Positions 6,823 to 14,413 of a DNA stretch of 15,283 nt are shown piece by piece; within the stretch, counting starts at the first letter, position 1, and the number at the start of each line of letters is the position of its first letter. A model generated the notes under the pieces. The model did not search any database, was not told the DNA's origin, and worked only from the letters and a program-made list of their open reading frames with translations. Source of the DNA: Microbacteriaceae bacterium UBA4731 (GTDB lineage Bacteria > Actinomycetota > Actinomycetes > Actinomycetales > Microbacteriaceae). The stretch spans positions 12,949 through 28,231 of the forward strand of contig DHJB01000052.1 in NCBI GenBank assembly GCA_002404115.1. The letters are read 5' to 3'. The translations under genes were made by a program, and so were the position numbers.

Positions 6823-7650
6823 ATGGCACGCGCACACTTCAACCCGATCGGAACCATCGCACTCATCACCGGCGCCTCGAGCGGCATCGGCATCGGCTTC
6901 GCGCATGAGCTCGCCGAACGCGGCGCCGACCTCGTCCTGGTGGCCAGGCGCCAGGACCGCCTCGAAGCCCTCGCCGTCGAACTGGCCGAGAAGTACGGCA
7001 CGGCCTCGACCGTCATCCCGCTCGATCTGTCCGCGCCCGGAGCCGTGGCCGAGCTGGTCACCGACCTCCGCAGCCGCAAGCTCACCATCGGCACCCTCGT
7101 CAACAACGCCGGCTTCGGCACGCACGGCCCGTTCGCCACGTCCGACGCCGCCCGCGCGCTGGCGGAGGTGGCGGTCAACGTGCAGGCGCTCACCGCGCTC
7201 ACGCACGCGTTCCTGCCCGACCTGCTGGCGACCGCCCGCACCAACCCGAACGGCGCGGCCCTCGTGAACGTGGCGAGCACCGCCGCCTTCCAGCCGGTGC
7301 CGCAGATGGCGGTCTACGGCGCATCGAAGGCGTACGTGCTCAGTTTCACCGAGGCGCTCTGGTACGAAACCAGGCAGACCGGCCTCAAGGTCACCACGGT
7401 CTGCCCCGGCCCCGTGGCCACGGAGTTCGCCCGCATCGCCGGAACACGCTCCTCGCCGGCCCGCCCGGCCGCCACGGTCGATGACGTGATGCACACAACC
7501 TTCTCGGCACTCGACCGCTCGTCCCCGCCCCCGCACGTCGTCGGTGGCGCACGGAACGCGGCCTTCGCCTGGATGTCGACCGTGTTCCCGCGCCGCGCCG
7601 TCGTGACCATGACCGGCCGCCTGACGACGACGCCCGGCCGCAAGAAGTAG
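6823..7650 (+). CDS. Short-chain dehydrogenase/reductase (classical, DltE-like)
   Basis: A 275-residue classical SDR, a soluble NAD(P)(H)-dependent oxidoreductase. TGASSGIG is at residues 16-23, NNAGFG at 94-99, catalytic Ser152 in NVASTAAF, and the active site YGASK at Tyr165-Lys169, followed by CPGPVATEF. ARR after the second strand (residues 41-43) favours NADP(H) (inference). It matches the group often annotated as DltE-like or SadH-like, with an extended C-terminus (about residues 215-275) that is basic at the end and may contact the membrane or substrate. The substrate is unknown. It shares no obvious pathway with the other SDR at 1848; the two differ in size class and active-site insert. 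A frameshifted SMR transporter gene begins 9 nt after its stop. Confidence 0.9.
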   Translation: MARAHFNPIGTIALITGASSGIGIGFAHELAERGADLVLVARRQDRLEALAVELAEKYGTASTVIPLDLSAPGAVAELVTDLRSRKLTIGTLVNNAGFGTHGPFATSDAARALAEVAVNVQALTALTHAFLPDLLATARTNPNGAALVNVASTAAFQPVPQMAVYGASKAYVLSFTEALWYETRQTGLKVTTVCPGPVATEFARIAGTRSSPARPAATVDDVMHTTFSALDRSSPPPHVVGGARNAAFAWMSTVFPRRAVVTMTGRLTTTPGRKK

Positions 7651-7659
7651 CCGCCCCCC

Positions 7660-7985
7660 TTGGGCTACCTGTTCCTCGCCGTCGCCATCCCGCCGAGGTC
7701 ATCGCCACCTGTTTCCTCAAGTTCGTGTCAGGGCCGGATCCGAGATGGTGGGCATACCTCATCGTGGTCGCCGGCTACGTGCTGTCGTTCGTGATGCTCG
7801 CCGGCGCTCTGTCCCGCGGCGTGCCGCTGGGGGTCGGCTACGCGATCTGGTCGGCCGTGGGCGTCGTCCTGGTCGTCATCGTCAGCTGGATCTTCTTCCA
7901 GGAGAGCCTCACCTGGCTGCAACTGGCCGGCATGGTCCTGGTCATCGCCGGCGTCGGGCTGCTCGAGCTCGGTGCTGCTACTTGA
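7660..7985 (+). pseudogene. Small multidrug resistance (SMR/EmrE-type) transporter, frameshifted
   Basis: SMR proteins are four-helix inner-membrane proton antiporters of about 105 residues. From a TTG at 7660 the frame reads LGYLFLAVAI, typical of the first SMR helix, up to the ATC at 7687. The family continuation AEVIATCFLKF then appears in another frame from 7692, so one base is missing around 7690. After the shift the frame runs to 7985 with the expected helices: GYVLSFVMLAGAL, PLGVGYAIWSAVGVVLVVIVSW and LAGMVLVIAGVGLLEL. The break comes just before the essential Glu of AEVI. The intact part could start at the GTG at 7725, but it would lack helix 1 and that Glu. The TTG start and poor ribosome binding site also suggest decay. 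A sequencing error is the alternative. Its last 8 nt overlap the convergent acetyltransferase gene. Confidence 0.8.
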
Positions 7986-8556
7986 GGCTCTTCTGAAGGA
8001 GCACGGTGCCGAGCCAGCGTTCGAATTTGTAGCCGACCTTGCCCATCCGCCCGATCTCCTCGAAGCCGAAGTCGCGGTGCAGCTTGATCGACGCGTCAGC
8101 GCCCTGGTCGGCGATCACGGCAATGATCTCCTTGAGGCCGGCCGCCTTCGACCGGGTGATCAGTTCGCCGAGCAGCACCCGCCCCAGGCCCTTGCCGGTG
8201 GATGCCGCGCCGAGGTAGATCGAGTTCTCCACCGTGAACCGGTAGGCCCTCTTCTGCTTCCACGGGCTGACCAGGGCGTACCCGAGAATCTGCCCGGCCG
8301 GGGAGACGGCGACGATGAACGGCATCCCGAGCTTGGTGAGGTAGCGGAACTTGGAGCGCCACTCCGCCAGCGTCATGGCGTCTTCGTCGAACGTGACGGT
8401 GCTGTTGGCGACGTAGTAGTTGTAGATCTCGCGGATGTACGGCAGATCGGCCGTCTGGGCCTCCCGCAGCGAGTATTCGAACGGGGCCTCCGGTGCGGGC
8501 TGCGGCCGCAGGTGCCGGGGCAGCTGACGACGGGTCTGGTATTCCTCTTCAAGCAC
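7978..8556 (-). CDS. GNAT N-acetyltransferase, phosphinothricin acetyltransferase-like
   Basis: A 192-residue GCN5-related acetyltransferase that would move acetyl from acetyl-CoA to a small amine. The pattern fits the Pat/Bar/MddA group: IYNYYVANSTVTF (about 44-56), SPWKQKRAYRFTVENSIYL (97-115), the CoA loop TGKGLGRVLL (120-129), and the C-terminal HRDFGFEEIGRMGKVGYKF with RWLGTVLLQKSL. About 27 residues precede the domain. Such enzymes may acetylate phosphinothricin, methionine sulfoximine or similar compounds; the true substrate is not shown. The start is GTG at 8556, with AAAGGAG 7 nt upstream, which fixes it. It is 30 nt downstream of ung on the same strand and may be the last gene of the prp-led transcript. 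It ends overlapping the SMR pseudogene. Confidence 0.88.
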   Translation of the reverse strand: MLEEEYQTRRQLPRHLRPQPAPEAPFEYSLREAQTADLPYIREIYNYYVANSTVTFDEDAMTLAEWRSKFRYLTKLGMPFIVAVSPAGQILGYALVSPWKQKRAYRFTVENSIYLGAASTGKGLGRVLLGELITRSKAAGLKEIIAVIADQGADASIKLHRDFGFEEIGRMGKVGYKFERWLGTVLLQKSLK

Positions 8557-8586
8557 AGCAGCGCTCCTTTCCGTTCGCGTTCCAGA

Positions 8587-9276
8587 TTACCCGAGTGACC
8601 AGTCGATGGGGGCTGATCCCTGAGCCGCAAGAAGCTCGTTCGCCCGGCTGAACGGGCGAGAACCGAAGAACCCGCGGCGCGCCGACAACGGGCTCGGGTG
8701 CGCCGACTCGATGATCGGCGTGTCGCCGAGCAGCGGCCGGAGGCCGCCGGCATCCTTGCCCCACAGGATCGCCACGAGCGGCCGGCGACGGGCGACCAGG
8801 GCACGGATGGCGTGCTCGGTGACGGCCTCCCAGCCCCGGCGCCGGTGCGAACCGGCCGTCCCTGCGCGCACGGTGAGCACCCGGTTGAGCAGAATGACGC
8901 CGTGTTCGGCCCACGGGGTGAGGTCGCCGTGTTCGGGCGGTGTCAGGCCAAGGTCGTCGTGCAGCTCCCGGTAGATGTTCTGGAGGCTGCGCGGCAGCGG
9001 GCGCACATGCGGGTCGACCGCGAACGATAGCCCGATCGGGTAGCCGGGGGTGGAGTACGGGTCCTGGCCGACGATGAGAACGCGCACGTCGTCGAACCGG
9101 TAGCCGAAGGCGCGGAAGACCTTGTCCTCGGCGGGCAGCCAGGGGTGGCCTTCCGCGGTTTCGGTGCGAAGGAACTCGTTCATCGCCGCGATCTGTGCGG
9201 CGACCGGCTCGAGTGCCTGCGCCCAGCCTGGGTCGATCCTGCCGGCGGCGGCGAGGTCGCCCAGCGTTGTCGGCAT
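8587..9276 (-). CDS. ung: Uracil-DNA glycosylase, family 1
   Basis: Ung removes uracil from DNA to begin base excision repair. The 229-residue length matches the family. The water-activating loop GQDPY is at 70-74 with catalytic Asp72. The [13 protein letters not shown] block is at 93-105, and [10 protein letters not shown] at 127-136 holds the uracil-binding Asn131. The DNA-intercalating Leu loop [18 protein letters not shown] begins at catalytic His193. All key residues are intact. The ATG at 9276 is 7 nt after the peptidase S51 gene stop, which implies cotranscription with it and so perhaps with the prp genes. That is an unusual setting for a housekeeping repair gene and may only reflect gene packing. 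Confidence 0.97.
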   Translation of the reverse strand: MPTTLGDLAAAGRIDPGWAQALEPVAAQIAAMNEFLRTETAEGHPWLPAEDKVFRAFGYRFDDVRVLIVGQDPYSTPGYPIGLSFAVDPHVRPLPRSLQNIYRELHDDLGLTPPEHGDLTPWAEHGVILLNRVLTVRAGTAGSHRRRGWEAVTEHAIRALVARRRPLVAILWGKDAGGLRPLLGDTPIIESAHPSPLSARRGFFGSRPFSRANELLAAQGSAPIDWSLG

Positions 9277-9283
9277 CCCGGCC

Positions 9284-10003
9284 TTAGGCGCCGAAGGTGC
9301 TGACGAGCACGCCGCCGTCCGCCTGGCTGACCCGCCACACGCTGCCGGCCCCTGCCACGGTGAGTGCGCCCTCGCCGACGACCAGCGCGGTGCTCTCGTC
9401 GATGGCCAGGCCGCCCTCGATGAGGCCGGCCTCCGTCGCCGCGATCAGTCGGGAGAGATTGCCCCACTGGGCGGCGTGCACCTCGACGGTGACGTCGAGG
9501 AGCCCGATTCCGTGTTCGATGGTGATCTCGTCGAGACCCTCGGAGCCGTCCTGGGGGCTCACTTCGACCCCGCCGATCCGCCAGCCGCCGATGAGCGCGC
9601 GCTCCGCGGCGATCATGGCGCCGGCCGAGAACCCGAGGTACGGGATCCCGGCAGAAATCTGGCGACGGATCTCGCCGGCGATCGGTGCGACTGCCGACAA
9701 ATACGCGGGCGTCAGGCCGCCGCCGATGAGGATGCCGTCGACGTTCGCGACCGCGGTGAGCGCGGCGAGGCCGTCGTGCTCGAGCGTCGTGATCACGGGT
9801 TCGAACGGCCCGGCCGCGGTGAGCGCGGCGACCAGGTTCGCGGCGTGCTCGTTCCCGTCGCCGCCACGCACGACGATGATGGCGACGCGCGGTTCGGGGC
9901 GCCCGGATGCCGCGCCTCGCGCCGTCGCTTCGCCGAGGAACGGCCCGTAGACGGCCGCGTCGCTCTCAGGAGTCCAGCCGCCGCCGACCAGGTGTACGCT
10001 CAC
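9284..10003 (-). CDS. Peptidase S51 / cyanophycinase-like (class I glutamine amidotransferase-like) protein
   Basis: A 239-residue protein of the peptidase E/cyanophycinase type, serine hydrolases with a glutamine-amidotransferase-like fold. It opens with HLVGGGW, has [12 protein letters not shown] at 91-102, and carries the nucleophile elbow GFSAGAM with Ser126. A downstream His176 in [12 protein letters not shown] matches the family block HxxxRGRxxRL in position, though the RGR is changed to WGN. The substrate is unknown; related enzymes cleave Asp-X dipeptides or cyanophycin. The start is GTG at 10003, which overlaps the prpC stop as GTGA, so translation is probably coupled to prpC. That tight link to the methylcitrate operon has no obvious metabolic reason. 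Confidence 0.83.
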   Translation of the reverse strand: MSVHLVGGGWTPESDAAVYGPFLGEATARGAASGRPEPRVAIIVVRGGDGNEHAANLVAALTAAGPFEPVITTLEHDGLAALTAVANVDGILIGGGLTPAYLSAVAPIAGEIRRQISAGIPYLGFSAGAMIAAERALIGGWRIGGVEVSPQDGSEGLDEITIEHGIGLLDVTVEVHAAQWGNLSRLIAATEAGLIEGGLAIDESTALVVGEGALTVAGAGSVWRVSQADGGVLVSTFGA

Positions 10004-11148
10004 GCGTCGACCACGGCCTCGCGGACGTGCCGCTCCTCAGGGCCGTCGTACAGCGACAGCGGCCGGATCAGCGCATTCGAGCCGAGCTGTTCGATGATAT
10101 GCGCCGTCCACCCGGTCACCCTGGCTGCGACGAACAGCGGGGTGAACGTGAGGGTGTCGAATCCCATCAGGTGGTAGGCAGGGCCCGACGGGTAATCGAG
10201 GTTGGGCAGGATCGCCTTCCGCTCGACCATCGCGTCTTCCAGCGCCTCGTAGAGCTCGAGCATGTCGGGGCGCTCGTAGTGATCGACGAGAGTGGCGAGC
10301 GCCGCCCGCATGGTCGGCACCCGGGAATCGCCGCGCTTGTAGACGCGGTGCCCGAAGCCCATGATCTTGCGCTTCTCCGCCAGTGCCGTTTCCAGCCAGG
10401 CCGCGGCCCGCTCCTTCACGTTCGGTCCAACGCCGATCTCGTCGAAGGTGTGCATGACGGCCTCGTTCGCGCCGCCGTGCAGGGCGCCCTTGAGCGCCCC
10501 GATCGCGCCGGTGACGGCCGAGTACAGGTCGGACAGTGTCGAGGTGATCACGCGGGCGGTGAAGGTCGACGCGTTGAAGGAGTGCTCCGCGTACAGGATC
10601 ATCGACACGTCGAACGCGTTCACGACCACGAGCTCCGGCACCTCGCCGAAGGTCATGTGCAGGAAGTTCGCCGAATAGCCCAGGTCGTCCCTGGGCTCGA
10701 CCAGGTCGAGGCCGTGCCGGCGGCGCTGGTCGTAGGCGACGATCGCGGGCAGCTGCGCGAACAGGCGCAACGACTTCGCGAGGTTCGCTTCCGTCGACGC
10801 ATCCGCTGTCGTCTCGTCACTCGCCCCGATGACGCTCACCGCAGTGCGCAGCACGTCCATCGGGTGCGCCGTCGTCGGCAGCTCGTCGATCACCCGGCGC
10901 ACCGTCTTGTCCAGATGCCGCAGCGACCGCTCCTGCTCCTCGAACTCGGCCAGCTGCCGCTCGTCGGGAAGCTCACCGTGCCAGAGCAGGTACGCGACCT
11001 CCTCGAAACTGCACCGTGCGGCCAACTCCTGCACCGGGTAACCCCGGTACAGCAGGGAGTTGGTTTCGGGGTTGACCTTCGAAATCGCGGTGGCATCCAC
11101 CACAACGCCGGCCAGGCCCTTGAAAATCATCGGCTCATTCAGACTCAT
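10000..11148 (-). CDS. prpC: 2-methylcitrate synthase / citrate synthase-like
   Basis: Condenses propionyl-CoA with oxaloacetate to 2-methylcitrate, the entry step of the methylcitrate cycle in the cytoplasm. The 382-residue length matches bacterial type II short citrate synthases and PrpC. Catalytic residues are His224 in GALHGGANE, His267 in MGFGHRVYK and Asp318 in PNLDYPSG; AEHSFNAST (about 187-195) is the conserved helix before the active site. From sequence alone citrate synthase activity cannot be excluded, but the place after prpD and prpB makes PrpC far more likely. The ATG at 11148 has AAGGAA 4 nt upstream, and the gene is 21 nt after prpB. Its stop overlaps the next gene's GTG. Confidence 0.95.
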   Translation of the reverse strand: MSLNEPMIFKGLAGVVVDATAISKVNPETNSLLYRGYPVQELAARCSFEEVAYLLWHGELPDERQLAEFEEQERSLRHLDKTVRRVIDELPTTAHPMDVLRTAVSVIGASDETTADASTEANLAKSLRLFAQLPAIVAYDQRRRHGLDLVEPRDDLGYSANFLHMTFGEVPELVVVNAFDVSMILYAEHSFNASTFTARVITSTLSDLYSAVTGAIGALKGALHGGANEAVMHTFDEIGVGPNVKERAAAWLETALAEKRKIMGFGHRVYKRGDSRVPTMRAALATLVDHYERPDMLELYEALEDAMVERKAILPNLDYPSGPAYHLMGFDTLTFTPLFVAARVTGWTAHIIEQLGSNALIRPLSLYDGPEERHVREAVVDA

Positions 11149-11169
11149 GTCGTTCCTTCGCGTGAGTGA

Positions 11170-12078
11170 TCAGGAGATCGTCGGATTGAGGGTGAAGTTG
11201 AAAACTCCCGAGTCGAAGCGATTGTAGGCCTCGTAGTCGAGCAGTTCATAGAGTCGTGCCCGGTTCTGCATCTCCGGCAGGAGCGACGTGAGTGAACCCT
11301 CCGCCTCGATCGTATCGAGCCCACGCTCGGCTGCCCCCATGGCGAGCCGCAGGAGCGAAACCGGGAAGATGACGATGTTCATGCCGACGTTGGCGAGTTG
11401 GGTCGTCGTGAACAGTTCGCCTTTGCCGAATTCGGTCATGTTCGCGAGGATCGGCACGTCGACGGCGGCGCGGATCGCCGCGAATTCCGCCAGGGAGGCC
11501 ATCGCCTCCGGGAAGATCGCGTCGGCCCCGGCGTCGACGAGCTTCTTGGCTCGGTCGACCGCCGCGGAGAGGCCGTCGACGGCGCGGATGTCCGTGCGCG
11601 CCAGGATCAGGAAGTTCGGGTCGCGCCGGGCGTCGACCGCCGCACGGATGCGCTTGAGCGCGGTGTCCTCGTCAACGACCTGCTTGCCGTCGAGGTGACC
11701 GCAGCGCTTCGGGTTGACCTGGTCTTCGATGTGGGCGCCGGACAGGCCGGCGTCCTCGAGGGTCTGGATGGTGCGCGCCACGTTCATCGGCTCGCCGAAA
11801 CCGGTGTCGGCGTCGACGATCGCGGGCAGGTCCGTCATCCGCGCAATCTGCTGGCTGCGGCCGGCGACCTCGGTCAGGGTGGTCAGGCCGACGTCCGGCA
11901 GGCCGAGGTCTGCGGCGAGCACGGCGCCGGAGATGTAGACGCCGTCGAAGCCCTTCTCCTCGATGAGCCTGGCCGACAGCGGGTTGAACGCCCCAGGCAA
12001 CCGGAGGAGCTTGCCGGTGGCCAGGGCCGCGCGGAAGTTGGCCCTTTTCTCGGCGGGGGTGACGCGGGAGTACAACAT
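11170..12078 (-). CDS. prpB: Methylisocitrate lyase
   Basis: Splits 2-methylisocitrate into pyruvate and succinate, the last step of the methylcitrate cycle. It has 302 residues, as expected for the PrpB/isocitrate lyase superfamily. The signature PKRCGH is at 123-128 with catalytic Cys126, Mg2+-binding Asp is in VDADTGFGEP (89-91), and HIED is at 116-119. The ATG at 12078 is chosen because [12 protein letters not shown] begins the family domain and the ATG shares its A with the prpD stop (TGATG), a coupled start. The frame is open to 12405, but that part lies inside prpD and has no PrpB character. It is the third gene of the gntR-prpD-prpB-prpC order. Confidence 0.96.
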   Translation of the reverse strand: MLYSRVTPAEKRANFRAALATGKLLRLPGAFNPLSARLIEEKGFDGVYISGAVLAADLGLPDVGLTTLTEVAGRSQQIARMTDLPAIVDADTGFGEPMNVARTIQTLEDAGLSGAHIEDQVNPKRCGHLDGKQVVDEDTALKRIRAAVDARRDPNFLILARTDIRAVDGLSAAVDRAKKLVDAGADAIFPEAMASLAEFAAIRAAVDVPILANMTEFGKGELFTTTQLANVGMNIVIFPVSLLRLAMGAAERGLDTIEAEGSLTSLLPEMQNRARLYELLDYEAYNRFDSGVFNFTLNPTIS

Positions 12079-13613
12079 CAGAAGATTCCATTCGGGGTGG
12101 GGACGGTCGAGAGCAGCCCTGGGCGGGCCACGATGTTGAGCTGGCCGAGTTCCTCGGCGCTGAGCTCCGGCAGACGCCGGGCGACGTCCAGGAAGCGTTC
12201 GATTTCCGCGACCTCGAGCACGTCGGCGGCGAGCGTTCGGAACTTGCCGATGTACTCGGCGCGGCCGAACGGCCTGGCGCCGAGCGGGTGGGCGTCCGCC
12301 ACGGCGATCTCGTCGGTGATCGTGCTGCCGTCGGTCAGGGTGATGACCACCCGGCCGCCGAACGCCTTTTCGGCGACGTCGAGCGAGTGGTAGCGGCGCG
12401 TCCACTCGGCATCCTCGACCGTCGCGGTCTTGTGCCAGAGGGCGACCGTGTCCGGCCGTCCGGCGCGCTCAGGCGCGTAGGAGTCGACGTGGTGCCACGA
12501 GCCGTCCTGCAGGGCCACCGTGAAGATGTACGGGATGGAGTGGTCCAGGGTTTCGCGGCTGGCGGTCGGGTCGTACTTCTGGGGGTCGTTCGCGCCGGAA
12601 CCGATCACGTAGTGGGTGTGGTGGCTGGTGTGGATGAGGACGGATGCGACGTTGGCCGGGTCGGTCACCTCCGGGTGTTCGCGGTGCAGCTTCCTGGCCA
12701 GGTCGATCCAGGCCTGCGCCTGGTACTCGGCCGAGTGCTCCTTCGTGTAGCTGTCCAGGATGGCCCGCTTGGCCTCGCCGCGCTCCGGCAGCGACACCTC
12801 GTAGGCGGCCGTCGGGCCGTCGAGCAGCCAGGCGATCACGCCGTCCTCGCCCTCGTAGATCGGGGTGGGGCTGGTCTCGCCGCGCATCGCCCGGTCGACG
12901 GACTCGACCGCCATTTTTCCGGCGAAGGCCGGGGCGTGCGCCTTCCAGCTGGAGATCTCGCCCTTGCGGGACTGCCGGGTCGCGGTCGTGGTGTGCAGGG
13001 CCTGGCCGATGGCCTGGAAGATGGTCTCGACGTCGAGGCCGAGCAGCGTACCGATGCCGGCGGCGGCCGACGGGCCGAGGTGGGCGACGTGGTCGATCTT
13101 GTGCGCGTGCAGGCTGATCGCCTTGACCAGGTCGATCTGGATCTCGTAGCCGGTGGCGATGCCGCGGACCAGTTCGCGACCGGTCAGGCCCCGGCCGACG
13201 GCCAGGTGCTGCGCAACGGCCGTGATCGGCGGGATATTGTCGCCGGGATGGGAGTACTCGGCGGCCAGGAACGTGTCGTGGTAGTCGAGCTCCCGCACGG
13301 CGACGCCGTTCGCCCAGGCTGCCCACTCCGGGGAGACCCGTCGACCGTGGTTCTCGCCGAACACGGTCGAGCCGGCGCCGCCGGAGGAGCGCGGGTGAGC
13401 CAGCGCCTGAGACCTGGCCGAGACGACCGGGCGCCTGGTCAGCGAGGCGGCCGCGACCGACGCATTGTCGATGACGCGGTTGATCACCATCTCGGTGACC
13501 TCGTCGGTCACCGCAATCGGGTCGGCGGCGACCTCCGCGATCTTCCAGGCGAGCTGGTCGGCCCTGGCCAGGTTTTCCTCGCTGCGGTGAACGCGAACGT
13601 GGTTCTTCTGCAC
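12078..13613 (-). CDS. prpD: 2-methylcitrate dehydratase
   Basis: Dehydrates 2-methylcitrate to 2-methyl-cis-aconitate; it belongs to the MmgE/PrpD family, which uses no iron-sulfur cluster. The 511-residue length fits bacterial PrpD. The conserved blocks are REDYHD-like RELDYHD at 107-113, [10 protein letters not shown] at 121-130, the glycine-rich GYEIQIDL near 155, and [20 protein letters not shown] in the middle. The start is GTG at 13613 with AAAGGAT 6-8 nt upstream; no better start lies nearby. It follows the GntR regulator by 15 nt on the same strand, so the regulator and the pathway genes are one operon. Its stop is shared with the prpB start. No truncation or frame break is seen. Confidence 0.96.
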   Translation of the reverse strand: MQKNHVRVHRSEENLARADQLAWKIAEVAADPIAVTDEVTEMVINRVIDNASVAAASLTRRPVVSARSQALAHPRSSGGAGSTVFGENHGRRVSPEWAAWANGVAVRELDYHDTFLAAEYSHPGDNIPPITAVAQHLAVGRGLTGRELVRGIATGYEIQIDLVKAISLHAHKIDHVAHLGPSAAAGIGTLLGLDVETIFQAIGQALHTTTATRQSRKGEISSWKAHAPAFAGKMAVESVDRAMRGETSPTPIYEGEDGVIAWLLDGPTAAYEVSLPERGEAKRAILDSYTKEHSAEYQAQAWIDLARKLHREHPEVTDPANVASVLIHTSHHTHYVIGSGANDPQKYDPTASRETLDHSIPYIFTVALQDGSWHHVDSYAPERAGRPDTVALWHKTATVEDAEWTRRYHSLDVAEKAFGGRVVITLTDGSTITDEIAVADAHPLGARPFGRAEYIGKFRTLAADVLEVAEIERFLDVARRLPELSAEELGQLNIVARPGLLSTVPTPNGIF

Positions 13614-13628
13614 GATGGATCCTTTCGG

Positions 13629-14309
13629 TTAGTCGACCTGGGTGGCCGCATCCCCAGCGACCGCCGCGAGGGCGTTCGTGAGGCTCTGATGAAGGTGGAC
13701 GTGGGTGGCGTGGGCGGCCAGCGACGCGTCGCCGGCCAGGATCGCGTCGATGATCAGCAGGTGTTCGGCGGCCGCGGCCCGCAGCCGCACCGGGTTGCCC
13801 CTGGCGAGCCGCCTGATCCGGGTGAGGTGGGTGCGCACACTGGCGAGCGCGCCGACGAGGAACGGGTTGGCGACGGCAGAATCGATGGCCGCTTCGAATT
13901 CGTCGATGAGGTCGTAGTAGCGGTGGATGCCCTCCTCGCCGCGCTGGAGCAGGTCCGGCGCGGTGAGGAATTGTTCGCGCAGCGCCAGGAACGGTGCCGG
14001 GTCACGGCGCCGGGCGGCGAGGCGCACGGCCTGCTCCTCGAGGGCCTGGCGAAGCTCGTAGAGCTCGCCGATCCGGTCGACGGAAACCTCCGCGACCAGG
14101 TAACCCCGGCCGCTGCGCCCCGTGACGAGTCCGTCCGAGATCAGCCGGGCGAGGGCCGCGCGAAGCGGAGTGCGGGACACGCCGATCCTGGCCGCCTGCT
14201 CGACCTCGAGCAGGCCGGTGCCGGGCGGAAGGTCGCCGTCGAGGATCTCGCCGCGCAGCTGGCGGTAGGCGCGTTCGCTCGCGCTGACCGGCTCGGCGGA
14301 CCTCGTCAT
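13629..14309 (-). CDS. GntR-family (FCD) regulator of the prp genes
   Basis: A 226-residue repressor-type protein. The N-terminal winged helix-turn-helix is at about 8-75 (AYRQLRGEILDGDLPPG, then the recognition helix in GVSRTPLRAALARL). The C-terminal all-helical FCD ligand domain is at about 80-220. FCD domains bind a carboxylate ligand through metal-bound histidines. EHLLIIDAILAGD and the late THVHLHQSL keep two of them, but the usual His of the FHxxL motif is Glu here (DEFEAAI). The start at 14309 fits the family and follows operator DNA; the frame continues to 14429, but that extension runs through the operators. By position it controls itself, prpDBC and prpE, and probably senses a pathway intermediate such as methylcitrate (inference). 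Confidence 0.92.
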   Translation of the reverse strand: MTRSAEPVSASERAYRQLRGEILDGDLPPGTGLLEVEQAARIGVSRTPLRAALARLISDGLVTGRSGRGYLVAEVSVDRIGELYELRQALEEQAVRLAARRRDPAPFLALREQFLTAPDLLQRGEEGIHRYYDLIDEFEAAIDSAVANPFLVGALASVRTHLTRIRRLARGNPVRLRAAAAEHLLIIDAILAGDASLAAHATHVHLHQSLTNALAAVAGDAATQVD

Positions 14310-14316
14310 TGCGGTT

Positions 14317-14328
14317 TGTGTATACACA
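14317..14328. promoter_or_regulatory. GntR operator 1 and gntR promoter
   Basis: TGTGTATACACA, a perfect 12-bp palindrome 8 bp ahead of the gntR ATG. It fits the TNGTNNNACNA-like operators of FCD-type GntR proteins. A -10-like TATGAT (minus strand, 14334-14339) would place the RNA start inside this palindrome. Alternatively, the TATACA in it is the -10 itself, 9 nt before the ATG. Either way, binding would block transcription. Confidence 0.75.
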
Positions 14329-14380
14329 GTTGCATCATATTCCCCTTTTTGGCCTCCTGTGCAATACTTCGAGCATCCTT

Positions 14381-14388
14381 TGTATACA
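14381..14388. promoter_or_regulatory. GntR operator 2 and prpE promoter
   Basis: TGTATACA, identical to the centre of operator 1. The two centres are 62 bp apart, close to six helical turns, so both face the same side of the DNA. It overlaps a possible prpE -10 box TATACA (14383-14388). Repression of prpE is expected by analogy. Confidence 0.65.
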
Positions 14389-14413
14389 GAGGGGCTCAAT
14401 GGAGAGGTTCGAC

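Noticed and set aside
7725..7985. Intact 86-residue membrane protein from the GTG at 7725
   Set aside because: The upstream DNA encodes SMR helix 1 in a neighbouring frame, so the short frame is better read as the remainder of a frameshifted gene.
9907..11169. A 420-codon + strand frame antisense to prpC
   Set aside because: Shadow frame; no recognisable motif and no ribosome binding site, opposite a complete citrate synthase-family gene.
12079..12405. N-terminal extension of prpB
   Set aside because: The extra residues are an Arg-rich out-of-frame reading of prpD. The family domain begins at the ATG at 12078, which is coupled to the prpD stop.
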